The notes under the pieces are model-generated. The model was not told the origin of the DNA. It searched no databases and saw nothing but the letters and a program-made list of their open reading frames with translations. The position numbers and the translations under genes were made by a program. 64,000 nt of DNA from Geofilum rubicundum JCM 15548 (GTDB taxonomy: Bacteria > Bacteroidota > Bacteroidia > Bacteroidales > Marinilabiliaceae): contig NZ_BAZW01000001.1 of the NCBI RefSeq assembly GCF_000974365.1, forward strand, positions 124,001-188,000, given 5' to 3'. Of this stretch, positions 29,341 through 39,011 are shown in pieces; the first letter of the stretch is position 1; every line of letters starts with the position of its first letter.

Positions 29341-31410
29341 CTACTGAACCAGTAGTTTCATTCGGTGGGTGCTCAGATCACTGCCCGTCAGCAGGACCTG
29401 ATAGAGGCCCGCAGGCAGACTTAAATCGCTCAGGGAGAAAGATGTGCCGGTGGAGGAGATGTCCTTTTGGTACTGCAGGACGCCAGAAAGGGTGAAGATT
29501 TGAATTTTTGTCTGGCCCGAAATGACTTTGGAGCTGGAAAAGTTAAGCACCTGTCCCTTTAAAGGATTCGGATGCATGCTAAGCAGTGAGGATGCTTGAT
29601 AGGCGGTTGGTAAGCCGACTGAGATGTCCGTACTGGTGATCACCACCATGGTGATGCTGTTCCACAAACTTTCTGAGTTACCATATCCGGTAATCCTTAC
29701 ATAACGGGCCCTTTGGGTCGGAAAAGCATAGCTTTCTGTCTCTATGGTGGTGCCGGATGATTGGCCGTTATAGACTTCCATGAAGTTACTGCCATCTTCC
29801 GATACCTCTATGCTGAAGCTGGAATAGCGGGTATCTCCCCTGAAAAAAGCGAGGTCCACAGCTGAAACATCCCTGATTTCCTGTAAATCAAAAAGCAACC
29901 ATTCGCCCATGCCGAAGGCCGACCATCTGGTGTCGGTACTGTGATCGAGGGTTCGCTCCGGGGTATTGGAGGTGCCGCTTTCATAACTGCTGGCAGTTAC
30001 GGTGAGGTTGCCGGTGTAGACAAAGGACAGGGATTCACCGCTTATGATGGACCCGCCGTGGGTGTTCATCAGGTTCTGAACGGAGAGTGTGTGGCTGCCG
30101 GGTGTGAGCGTTGGGAGGGATAAGATCACGCCTCTTTGGTCCGCTGCCAGCTCAATACTTTCAATTTCAACACCCGGAATGGTGTAGTGCGTTTTGTCAA
30201 GGGCAGATACGGCATCCAGCTCAGCGTTGAAACGGACTTCCAGGTCGGTACCATCCAAACTGATTGATTCCATGAAAAAGGGCAGATCCCCGGGCAATCT
30301 GCGTATCATCTCACTGGTGGCCAAAAGGAAGGCACCTACGCCAAAATTGGCGGTGGAGTTTTCATCGACCACCTGGCCGGGAATGGCCCGGTCGCCAATG
30401 GGCTGTACATAGCCCACTCTTCCGTTTTCCTGTAAGGCAATGGTCGTCAAGTAGTCCCATGATTTTAAAGCCAGAGGCAAATAAGTCGCCTCATCCAAAA
30501 TATCCTGGTTGATGCCCCATAAAAAGCCATAAGTAAAAAAGGCCGTGCCACTGGTTTCATAACCCGGGGCATGTTCCGGATCCAGCAGACTGCGGGTCCA
30601 GTAACCTTCTGCTTGCTGACAGGCAGCCAAAGAGGCAGCCATTTCCACAAAGTGTCCCTGAAATAGCGCCCTGTGCGGATGCGCTTGTGGCAGATCCTGC
30701 AGCACTTTGGCCAGACCGGCAAACACCCAGCCCACGCCACGTGCCCAGAAATCCTTTTGGCCGTTCACCGATTGGTGAGCGGGATATACGTAACGCTGGT
30801 CTCTGAAAAACAGTCCGGTGGCCTCATCGTACATAATGCTTTTGGCGTATTCGAAATAATCCACCAGACGCGTGATGTATTGCTCGTCGCCCGTCAATAA
30901 GTACAATTTGGTCATGACCGGCATCACCATATATAAACCATCTGCCCACCAAAGGTAGTCGATGGTATCTGTGGCTATCTGGTATTCCATCACTTCCAGC
31001 GTGCGGGCAATCATTTTCTCTTCCTTTTTGATGTTGTACAGATCGATGTAGGTCTGAAAACAAATTTGCCAATCGCCGAACAGCACATGCTGGTCCGTTT
31101 CGCCATAATCATAGCGCCAGGTCGATGGGTTGTCCGATTTGGCCCCCATCCACGCATTCATTTCTGCCCATTGCAGGGAGTAATCCAGGTAGCTGGAAAT
31201 CCCTGTGATCTCGTAGGCCGCCATATTGCCCGTATGGTAGGCCGCATGGTCCCAAAAAGCCCAGCCCGGAACCGGATGGGTCTCCTGCCAGTAGTTATTG
31301 GCTTTTCGCAATATTTGAACCGCCTCCTCTTTGGAAGGAAGCGTCGAGGCATTGGCCAGGCTCAGGAAGAGGCTGCCAATAATCAGAAGGATGATAAAAA
31401 ACACTCTCAT
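29341..31410 (-). CDS. GH105/GH88-type unsaturated glycuronyl hydrolase, secreted by T9SS
   Basis: A signal peptide (ends near LANAS) is followed by an (alpha/alpha)6-barrel hydrolase domain at about 25-360. YLWWADGLYM (Asp157) matches the catalytic acid region and FWARGVGWVFAGLA is another family block. Such enzymes cleave unsaturated glucuronyl or galacturonyl ends left by polysaccharide lyases. Further along are an Ig-like region (about 380-465), an F5/8 type C carbohydrate-binding domain (about 468-592) and a T9SS type-A sorting tail (from about 612, HPNPLKGQ). It lies 117 bp downstream of btuD on the same strand. A 14-bp palindrome at 31421-31434 sits just before its start. Confidence 0.9.
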   Translation of the reverse strand: MRVFFIILLIIGSLFLSLANASTLPSKEEAVQILRKANNYWQETHPVPGWAFWDHAAYHTGNMAAYEITGISSYLDYSLQWAEMNAWMGAKSDNPSTWRYDYGETDQHVLFGDWQICFQTYIDLYNIKKEEKMIARTLEVMEYQIATDTIDYLWWADGLYMVMPVMTKLYLLTGDEQYITRLVDYFEYAKSIMYDEATGLFFRDQRYVYPAHQSVNGQKDFWARGVGWVFAGLAKVLQDLPQAHPHRALFQGHFVEMAASLAACQQAEGYWTRSLLDPEHAPGYETSGTAFFTYGFLWGINQDILDEATYLPLALKSWDYLTTIALQENGRVGYVQPIGDRAIPGQVVDENSTANFGVGAFLLATSEMIRRLPGDLPFFMESISLDGTDLEVRFNAELDAVSALDKTHYTIPGVEIESIELAADQRGVILSLPTLTPGSHTLSVQNLMNTHGGSIISGESLSFVYTGNLTVTASSYESGTSNTPERTLDHSTDTRWSAFGMGEWLLFDLQEIRDVSAVDLAFFRGDTRYSSFSIEVSEDGSNFMEVYNGQSSGTTIETESYAFPTQRARYVRITGYGNSESLWNSITMVVITSTDISVGLPTAYQASSLLSMHPNPLKGQVLNFSSSKVISGQTKIQIFTLSGVLQYQKDISSTGTSFSLSDLSLPAGLYQVLLTGSDLSTHRMKLLVQ

Positions 31411-31527
31411 GGATGAAGAATTTGTTTAAACAAACCTACACTTCATTCTTGAGGAAGACTGTTTCTTTTTCGACATTTTGTGAAACTCCTTCGTCTTTTG
31501 GTGTTTTAGGGAGCTGTTTCGACGAAG

Positions 31528-32358
31528 TCATCGTTGGATGCCACCGTATTTGGCCTGAATCTCTTTTAAAATATTTTCCGATACCAGAAATATGGCCGGT
31601 TTGCCCGAGAGGGGGTTGGTCTGGGTGACGACCACCGTGTCATACACCTGCTCAATTTTTTCGTAGGTGAGCACTTCCTGCGGGCTGCCCTTGGTATGGA
31701 TGGCGCCGTCCTTCATCATGATCAGATAATCACAATACTCTGCAGCCAGATTGAGATCGTGGATGATCATCAATACCGTGAGGTTCATTTCCTGATTGAG
31801 GCGTTGGATGAGGTTGAGGATTTCCACCTGATGGGTAATGTCGAGGTGGGAAGTGGGCTCATCCATGAGCAGGAGCTCAGGCTCCTGCGTCAACGCCTGG
31901 GCAATGGCGGCGAGCTGCTGCTCTCCGCCGCTGAGCTGCGACAGGTACTTCTTTCGATGGCCATAAACCCCCGTCAGCCGCATGTATTTGCGGGCGATCA
32001 CCACATCCTTACGGGGCTCAAAAAACTGGAAGGGCTCGCGATAGGGCAAGCGACCCATCAGCACATAATCTTCCACGGTAATGTCGGCCGTATCCGGGAA
32101 TTGGGATACCACGGCGACTTTTTTGGCCTTTTCTTTGAGTTTGAGGTGGCTCAGACTGGTATTGTGCAGGTGAATGTGGCCCGATTTGGTGGGCAGCTGT
32201 CCCGAAATGCCCTTGAACAAAGTCGTTTTGCCGGAACCATTGGGACCAATAATCCCTGCCAGAGCACCCTGTTCCAGTGAAAAAGAGACTTCCCGCAGGT
32301 TAAAGCTATGGCCGTATCCACAGGTGAGCTGGTCTATTTTAAGGTAGTCAGATGCCAT
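31528..32358 (-). CDS. btuD: Cobalamin/siderophore-type ABC transporter ATP-binding protein
   Basis: This is the ATPase subunit of an FecCD-type importer. Walker A is GPNGSGKTTLF, the ABC signature LSGGEQQLAAIAQAL, Walker B PELLLMDEPTSHLD, and the H-loop His is in LMIIHDLNLA. The 276-residue length is normal. It overlaps the permease gene by 11 bp and is the last of three genes behind a cobalamin riboswitch, so the substrate is most likely a corrinoid rather than an iron siderophore. Confidence 0.92.
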   Translation of the reverse strand: MASDYLKIDQLTCGYGHSFNLREVSFSLEQGALAGIIGPNGSGKTTLFKGISGQLPTKSGHIHLHNTSLSHLKLKEKAKKVAVVSQFPDTADITVEDYVLMGRLPYREPFQFFEPRKDVVIARKYMRLTGVYGHRKKYLSQLSGGEQQLAAIAQALTQEPELLLMDEPTSHLDITHQVEILNLIQRLNQEMNLTVLMIIHDLNLAAEYCDYLIMMKDGAIHTKGSPQEVLTYEKIEQVYDTVVVTQTNPLSGKPAIFLVSENILKEIQAKYGGIQR

Positions 32359-33363
32359 GCCGCTTCTTATTTCTGCTTTGGTTCAACACAATGATAAAGA
32401 GAATGCCGCCGGCTATTCCGGTAATCACCCCTATGGGCAGCTCGTTGGGCGAGATAATGGTGCGGGCCACAATGTCGCTCAACACCAGAAACAGGCCCCC
32501 ACCCAAAAAAGACCCGATGAGCAAAAAGCGGTAGTCCGACCCCGCCACAAGCCGTATCAAATGCGGAATAACCAGTCCGACAAAGCCAATGACCCCCGCC
32601 ACCGATACGCAAATGCCTGTTAGCAGTGATGCCGTAAGGAACAACAAGCGGATGGTGGTCTTGCTGTTGATGCCCAGATAGGCCGCCTTTTCCTGTCCCA
32701 GCAGCAAGGCGTTGAGGGGACGGGCAAAGAGGTAGCTGATCAGGAGTCCCGCCAGCGCTGAGTAGAGCGTGATTTGAATGAGCATTTTATTGGGCTCGTC
32801 CAGCGAGCCCATGATCCAGAATACAATGCCATGCAGATTTTCAGAGGTGGTGATCGACATCAGAAACATCATGCCGATGAGGCCACAAAGCTGATCATCA
32901 CCCCAATGAGCAGCATTTTATTGATATCGGTACCGCCCCGCAGAAAACCCAGTACGCCAACGATTAAAATCGTTGTCATGGCCCCCGCAAAACCCGCCAG
33001 TGGCAGCATAAACATCCCAATGCTCAGGTGAAAGCCCAGTACAATCACGAAGGCCACACCCAAAGCGGCGCCGCCCGAAATGCCCAGGGTGTAGGGCTCA
33101 ACCAGCGGATTGCGAAAGATGCCTTGTAAAATGGCGCCGGCCAGACTCAAAGCACCGCCTACGGCAAAAGCCAGAACAATGCGGGGCAAGCGTATCTGCG
33201 TGAGAATGAAATATTCCATGCTCTCCTTTTGTTGCAGCAGCGAGGGGATGTCCGTCAGTGAAATAGAAGCTTCTCCAATAGTCAGCGACAACAGGGAGGC
33301 GGCTACCAGTAAAATGACCAGCAGCAGCGTAAAGAGCGTCCATGAGAGGTATTTGTTGGTCAT
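32348..33363 (-). CDS. btuC: Cobalamin-type ABC transporter permease (FecCD family), frameshifted
   Basis: This inner-membrane permease has several hydrophobic helices and the family blocks RLPRIVLAFAVGGALSLAGA, GIFRNPLVEPYTLGISGGAA and GFVGLVIPHLIRLVAGSDYR. The frame breaks near 32872: a single missing base joins MISFVASSA to MMFLMSITTSENLHGIVFW, giving about 338 residues. It overlaps btuF by 4 bp and btuD by 11 bp. The cobalamin assignment comes from the riboswitch upstream. Confidence 0.9.
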
Positions 33364-34235
33364 TGCAATTCTTTCTGGATGGCTTTCATGGTGTTAAGAA
33401 AATCCGGCGGGTTAGGCGTACTGGCCATATCCGATTCAATAAAGAACACCTTATTGTTTTTAACTGCATTCAGGTGGGGGTAGAGCTCCCAGGTCTTTTT
33501 TTCGTCTTCACCCACTATGCCCATGTTAACGATGATGATGACATCGGGATTTTTTACCAGCACAAATTCCCGGTTAAGGGTGCCCTTGGTAAGGCCCGAT
33601 GCAATGTTTTCGCCACCCGAAAAGGTGATGTAATCGGCCATAAAGGTGTTGTCGAGCACCGTAAAAAGCGGCTTGGCCCCAATCTGGAAGAAGAACTGTT
33701 GGCGTGGCTGGTCCTGGTAAGAATGCTTGATTAAATCGACCTCCCTTCGGGTATGCTGAACAATAGAGTCGGCCGTGGCAGATTGACCAATCAGATCACC
33801 CAGTTCCAGAAACTGGGTGCAGAGCACTTCGAAATTGGAGGGTGTAGAAAGGACTTTGGTTGGGATGCCGGCCCGTCTGATAATTTCCAGTGTCTCGGGA
33901 TTGGTAATGGTTGAGGCCACCACCAAATCGGGTTTAAGCGTAATGACTTTTTCAACATTGACCGAGATGGCTGTGGCCACCACTTCTTTGTTGTCCTTTT
34001 CAGCAATGTGACAGTAACTGGTGCGACCCACCAATTGATCCGCCCCACCCAAATAATAAATACTTTTGGTGAGGGAAGGTGCCAGCGATACAATGCGCAT
34101 GGGCCGGTCCTGGGCTTTAACAACAATAGGTCCCATGAGGGCGAAAAGAAATAATAAAACTTTCACCTGCCCCAAGCCCTTGCTAAGCAGTCGTGCACCT
34201 TTTGATGCGAAAATGATTTTTTGAATGACCTTCAT
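33360..34235 (-). CDS. btuF: Cobalamin-type ABC transporter substrate-binding protein
   Basis: This periplasmic binding protein of the BtuF/FhuD fold has a hydrophobic leader ending at VVKAQ, then MRIVSLAPSLTKSIYYLGGADQLVGRT. KPDLVVAS and the C-terminal lobe with NPDVIIIVNMG follow. ATG 34235 (MKVIQK) gives a shorter leader than the possible start at 34253. The gene is the first behind the second cobalamin riboswitch and overlaps btuC. It should hand corrinoids to BtuCD. Confidence 0.9.
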   Translation of the reverse strand: MKVIQKIIFASKGARLLSKGLGQVKVLLFLFALMGPIVVKAQDRPMRIVSLAPSLTKSIYYLGGADQLVGRTSYCHIAEKDNKEVVATAISVNVEKVITLKPDLVVASTITNPETLEIIRRAGIPTKVLSTPSNFEVLCTQFLELGDLIGQSATADSIVQHTRREVDLIKHSYQDQPRQQFFFQIGAKPLFTVLDNTFMADYITFSGGENIASGLTKGTLNREFVLVKNPDVIIIVNMGIVGEDEKKTWELYPHLNAVKNNKVFFIESDMASTPNPPDFLNTMKAIQKELQ

Positions 34236-34292
34236 GATAAAAATGTTTGACAACTTTTTCCCCGAAGTTGTGGTTAAACAATAGGATGCGAT

Positions 34293-34446
34293 TGGCAGGT
34301 CTTCTGGCTTGTCAGTTATCAGAAAGTAGTGGTTCGTTTTGCCTTTTTTCCATCCCGCTTCGCGGGACTACGCTTCGCTTCGGCTCCGGATTTTAACCGG
34401 ATTCCCTTTTGTTTTGTGGCGCGGTAGCGACACAAAAACCTAATCG
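34293..34446 (-). promoter_or_regulatory. Cobalamin riboswitch upstream of btuF, with an embedded palindromic repeat
   Basis: On the minus strand the region shows AAGGGAATCCGGTTAAAATC, then CCGGAGCC, and the B12 box AGCCAGAAGACCTGCC at 34294-34309. Where the first aptamer has the GTACCCGCAGCTGTAA core, this one has a 35-bp segment (34353-34387) made of GAAGCGAAGCG and a TCCCGC-GAA-GCGGGA hairpin. The ends are convincing; the core is atypical. Confidence 0.85.
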
Positions 34447-34450
34447 ACCG

Positions 34451-34458
34451 CAAATTTA
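34451..34458 (-). promoter_or_regulatory. Putative -7 element of the btuFCD unit
   Basis: On the minus strand TAAATTTG fits TAnnTTTG immediately upstream of the riboswitch. Confidence 0.5.
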
Positions 34459-34505
34459 CATTATTATTACTATTTTAGCGCTTCAAACCAATACTTTCTG
34501 TTTCC

Positions 34506-37432
34506 ATGGATGATCCGAACCCCCTTGGGGAACTCGATAATCTTTTGAAAGGTGAAGTGCTGACCGATACGGTTTCCCGCACTTTGTATGCTACCGATGC
34601 TTCTGTTTATCAAGCCTTACCGCAGGCCGTTATATTGCCGCGTGATGTCACGGATGTTTCCATGATTGTCCGCTGGGCCGCCCAAAAGGGGATCCCGCTC
34701 ATACCGCGTGGTGCGGGGACTTCCCTGGCCGGACAAGTGGTGGGCAATGGCGTGGTGGTAGACGTATCGGCCCACCTGAACCACATCCTTGAAATCAATG
34801 CCCAGGAAGGCTGGGCCGAAGTGGAGCCGGGGGTGGTGCTGGATGACTTGAACCGGGCTGCCGGTCGTCACGGACTGTTTTTTGGCCCGGAGACTTCCAC
34901 GTCTAACCGCTGCACCATGGGCGGCATGGTGGCCAATAACAGTTGTGGGTCGCATTCCATGGTCTATGGCAGTACCCGGGATCACATTCTGGAGGTGAAG
35001 GGATTTTTGGCCAGTGGCGATGAGGTGACTTTCCGACCTATGCAGAAGTGGGAGTTTGACAAGAAGTGCCGGGAAGAAGGCGCTGAGGGTGATATCTACC
35101 GTCTCATGCGGGAGATTTATACCGATAACCCGGTCCGTAAGCAAATCCGAAAAGAATTTCCCCATCCCGATATCAAACGACGTAATTCAGGTTATGCCCT
35201 GGATGTTTTGCTGGATACCGCCCCTTTTAATCCGCAGGGTGAACTGTTTAATCTGGCCCGATTGATTGCCGGATCGGAAGGTACCCTGCTATTTATGACC
35301 TCTGTAAAGGTGGCTTTGGTGCCGGTTCCGGCGCCGCACAAGCTCCTGTTGTGTGCCCATTTTTCCTCTCTGCAAGAGGCTTTGCTGGCAAACATTGAGG
35401 CAGTGCACCACCACTCGCCCGATGCGGTGGAGTTGATGGATAAAAAAATACTGGATTTAACGCTCGACAATCCGCTGCAACGGACCAACCGCTTTTTTGT
35501 GGAGGGAGATCCGGCGGCTTTGTTGCTGATTGAGTTGTCGGGGGAGGAGGAAGCCACGATCTTTGAGAAGGCAGCCGGATTAACTGCTGCATTCAAGGCA
35601 TTGGGACTGGGTTATGCTTTCCCTATCGTAACAGGGAAAGAGATTTCCCGGGTATGGGCATTGCGGAAGGCGGGACTGGGCGTTTTGTCCAACATGAAGG
35701 GCGATGCCCGACCGGTCACCCTGATTGAAGACACTGCCGTGCGGGTGGACGATTTGCCGGCCTATGTGGAAGACATTAACGCCATGCTGGGCAAATTTGG
35801 CAAGAGTTGCGTTTATCACGCCCATGCAGGATCAGGAGAGTTGCACATCCGACCTGTTTTGAATTTGAAGGAGAGTGCTGATATTAAGTTGTTTCGTCAG
35901 ATCGCCGAAGAAACGGCCGGCATCGTTAAAAAATACCATGGCTCGCTGAGCGGCGAGCATGGCGATGGTCGCCTCCGCGGAGAGTTTATCCCTTTGATGG
36001 TGGCGCTGCCAATTATGAATTGATGAAAAGGGTCAAAAAGGTTTTTGACCCGCAGGGTCTGTTGAACCCCGGAAAAATTACCGGCACACCACCCATGGAT
36101 CAGTCCTTTCGTTATCAGCCAGAAGCTAAGAAGGTCATTGAGCCAACGGCTTTCAACTGGACGGCCGACGGCGGCTTGCTGCGTGCCGTGGAAAGGTGCA
36201 GCGGTTCGGGCGACTGCATCAAGAGCAGTCTGGCCGGCGGCACCATGTGTCCCAGTTATATGGGCACCCGCGATGAGAAGCATTCCACCCGTGGACGCGC
36301 CAATGCCCTTCGCGCCTTTTTGCAGGGGCAAAAGGAGGTCGATGGCATGGGGCTGGATGAGATGGCCGGCGTTTTGGATCTGTGCCTGAGTTGCAAGGCC
36401 TGTAAAAGTGAGTGTCCCTCAGGGGTGGATATGGCCCGGTTAAAGGCGGAGTTCATGCAGTATTTTCATGATCAGCGGGGCGTGGATTTTGGCACTAGGG
36501 TCATGGCCCATCTGCCGCTCATCAACCGCTGGCTGTTCCCCTTTCGCCAACTGGCCAATCCCCTGCTTTCAACGCTCTGGTTAAAGCGGCGCTTGAATGG
36601 TTTGGCCGGCATCAGCAAGGAGCGCACATTGCCGACCTACAGCGCCAAGCGCTTCGATACCTGGTTTCACCGCCAGGGCGGATTGATTGATGAGCGACCC
36701 AACGGTAGGGTCATGCTCCTGGCCGATGAGTTTACCAATTTTTACGACAGTCCGATAGGTATCAAAACCGTTCTTTTATTACATCGTTTGGGTTATGGGG
36801 TGGTGCTGGCACCCATCAAAGAGAGTGGTCGCACCCAAATCAGTAAGGGCTTTGTGCGCAGTGCGGGCGTCATCGCCAAACACAACCTTCATAAATTAAA
36901 GAGACGGGTGACGGCAGATTTGCCACTGGTGGGTATTGAGCCTTCTACTGTGCTGACTTTTAGAGATGAATACCCCGATTTGGTGCCACAGTCGATGCGC
37001 CAACAAGCGCTGGATACAGCCGAACACACTTTCACCATTGAAGAGTTTTTGCACCGCGAAATGAAGGCCGGTCGCATTCTCCCCTCTGCTTTTACCGACG
37101 CGGAGCGCGACATACAATTTCATGCCCATTGCTACCAAAAGTCTTTGTCGCACACCAGTATCATTAAAGAAGTCCTTTCCTTCCCCAAAAACTACAGCGC
37201 CACCGAAATCCCTTCAGGTTGTTGCGGCATGGCCGGCGGTTTTGGTTACGAAGAGAAACACTATCACCTGTCCATGAAAATCGGAGAACTGACCCTCTTT
37301 CCCCATGTGCGACAAACACCTGAAAGTACGCTTTTGGTAGCTCCGGGCCACTCTTGTCGCCATCAAATTAAAGATGGCACCCAGCGTGATGCGGTGCATC
37401 CGGTGGAGTTGTTGTTTGAGGCTTTATTGTAG
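34506..37432 (+). CDS. FAD-binding and Fe-S-binding 2-hydroxyacid dehydrogenase (YdiJ-like), frameshifted
   Basis: This large fused oxidoreductase has an FAD-binding type-4 domain at about 36-175 (LIPRGAGTSLAGQVVG, CTMGGMVANNSCGSHS) and an FAD-oxidase C domain at about 235-500 (HAHAGSGELHIRP, LSGEHGDGRLRG). The C-terminal half binds Fe-S clusters (CLSCKACKSECPSG) and has a heterodisulfide-reductase-type GCCGMAGGFGYE motif. The frame breaks near 36002, where one missing G restores MVGAANYELMKRV and gives about 976 residues. E. coli YdiJ, a D-2-hydroxyglutarate dehydrogenase, has the same layout; D-lactate is another possible substrate. Confidence 0.88.
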
Positions 37433-37488
37433 GTGACGGCAATGTCGGCCACAATGCAGTTTCGTTTCACAAAATTGGGCTTGTCGGA
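37433..37488 (-). pseudogene. Short dprA-like remnant
   Basis: The minus strand encodes DKPNFVKRNCIVADIAVT. This matches the DprA motif DRPNFVKRNRIVAGI encoded at about 39448-39494, with about 38 of 47 bases identical by eye. Only this fragment is visible. Confidence 0.5.
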
Positions 37489-37562
37489 AGAACAATGCCA
37501 ATTAATCTATATATTTGGTCGGAGGTGTTGATTTTAGCGACTATTTGACCAAAAAAAGTTTT

Positions 37563-38093
37563 ATGAACATTGTATTTAAACAAGTCGGGAATAAGGACAA
37601 GCAAACGGTTTTGCAACTTTTCAGAAACGCTGCTGAAAAAATTAATAGGATGAATATTGACCACTGGCAGTACTGGATAAATCCACCAATAGAAAAAATA
37701 AAATGGGTGGATGAAGGTATCCAGAATGATGAGTTTTATTTTGTCCAGACTTTGAATGGTGAATGTTTAGGAATGGTTAGAATAATGGAGGAGGATTTGT
37801 TGTATTGGGGAAAACAAAAAGAAAAAGCAAGATATATTCATTCCTTAGTTGTCACCGACAAGTACAACGGAAAAGGAATTGGCAATCAAATAATACAGCA
37901 AATAGAAGAAAATGCGAAGGAGGACAATTGTAGATATTTAAGACTTGATGCGGACTCTAAAAACCCCAAGCTATGCAGTTACTATGAAAAATTGGGTTTT
38001 GAAAAAGTTGGAACAAAAGAATTACCCTTGTCAACCTACAATCTTTATGAAAAAGATTTAAAATCTAGCGACCGAATGAAAATAGATATTTGA
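37563..38093 (+). CDS. GNAT family N-acetyltransferase
   Basis: The acetyl-CoA binding region is visible as IHSLVVTDKYNGKGIGNQII (motif A, with the R/Q-x-x-G-x-G/A pattern as KYNGKGIG) and YLRLDADSKNPKLCSYYEKLGFE (motif B). The protein is 176 residues from ATG 37563; an upstream start at 37515 adds residues unlike the family. The gene is clearly richer in A+T than its neighbours, which suggests lateral origin. The substrate is unknown. Confidence 0.85.
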   Translation: MNIVFKQVGNKDKQTVLQLFRNAAEKINRMNIDHWQYWINPPIEKIKWVDEGIQNDEFYFVQTLNGECLGMVRIMEEDLLYWGKQKEKARYIHSLVVTDKYNGKGIGNQIIQQIEENAKEDNCRYLRLDADSKNPKLCSYYEKLGFEKVGTKELPLSTYNLYEKDLKSSDRMKIDI

Positions 38094-38222
38094 AATCAAT
38101 CTCAAATGCAAAGGACTAATCGGCTTCAAAACCGGTCAAGGGTATATAAACGTCTTCGTTCCTCAGCCGACCTTGGCCAATTTTGACAGACTGTTGGTAC
38201 AATGAATTGAATAATCACCGCT

Positions 38223-38588
38223 TTACCTACTGGTGCGGGGGGATGATTTTCCAAATGTCCGAAAAACTCTTTCTCTAATAGATTCTGCAACAAAGTTGTT
38301 TAATGACATTTTATCCTCCATCGCAAGCAAAGCTGCTTTCTGATGAAGCTCGGCTGAAATCCGCACGTTAAAGCTGCCTTTAAAGGGCTTTTCAGGTGTA
38401 ATTCCTTCTTCCATACAGTCGGTTAAATAGGCATCGACAGCCTCTTTAAAATCAACTTCTAACTCCCTGCCTGTTTTTCCTTCATAGGATATCAGGCCAT
38501 TGATGCCAAGAGCTTTTCCATACAACAAATCATCTTCTTTGCTGTATTCAATACTTCCTGTATATCCTTTATATTCTAAATTTTTCAT
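38223..38588 (-). CDS. hicB: HicB family antitoxin
   Basis: The N-terminal HicB domain has GYTGSIEYSKEDDLLYGKAL and GINGLISYEG, where the partially degraded RNase-H-like fold binds the toxin. The C-terminal part (FNVRISAELHQKAALLAME and SLNNFVAESI) is a ribbon-helix-helix DNA-binding domain, expected to repress its own promoter. It lies 84 bp downstream of the HicA-like gene on the same strand, and the pair forms a type II toxin-antitoxin module. Confidence 0.88.
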   Translation of the reverse strand: MKNLEYKGYTGSIEYSKEDDLLYGKALGINGLISYEGKTGRELEVDFKEAVDAYLTDCMEEGITPEKPFKGSFNVRISAELHQKAALLAMEDKMSLNNFVAESIRERVFRTFGKSSPRTSR

Positions 38589-38672
38589 GTGTCTATAATT
38601 TGATTTTTAATTGCCACATGGAACTCGCAAATAATTATTTCACTCTGTGAAAAATTTCTCATTTAGCTCGTT

Positions 38673-38915
38673 TCATAATCCTAATACCTCCTTTAATTGT
38701 TTCAACTGATACTGCTTCAAAATACCCGATGGATGTGGCTTATGAAGCATTATGGGCAATCCATGGGGGTTCATAAATTTAACCCGGGAACCCGAGGTTT
38801 TCCCTTTCTTTATTTCTCTAAATTCAAAATAGCCTAAAAGCTTAACCATTTCATCGTAATGAAAATCTGATGGCATAGTCAAAAAACGGGCTATTAACTT
38901 TTCCCTTTTAGACAT
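38673..38915 (-). CDS. hicA: HicA family mRNA interferase toxin
   Basis: This 80-residue protein has the dsRBD-like HicA pattern: a basic strand GKTSGSRVKFMNP, then PIMLHKPHPSGILKQYQLKQ with the conserved His residues, and a final helix. HicA toxins bind and cleave mRNA. It precedes hicB on the minus strand, the usual toxin-first order. The region is AT-rich. Confidence 0.85.
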   Translation of the reverse strand: MSKREKLIARFLTMPSDFHYDEMVKLLGYFEFREIKKGKTSGSRVKFMNPHGLPIMLHKPHPSGILKQYQLKQLKEVLGL

Positions 38916-39011
38916 AATACAAATGTAACTATATTTAGTTGCAAAATCAACAGCATATATTTTAAAGCATGATATTTCTCCAGTTCTTTCTGTAAGTCCT
39001 CCAATGTGCTA

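Noticed and set aside
31421-31434. 14-bp palindrome TTTGTTTAAACAAA before the GH105 gene as an operator
   Set aside because: AT-rich palindromes of this size arise often by chance, and no regulator or second copy supports it.
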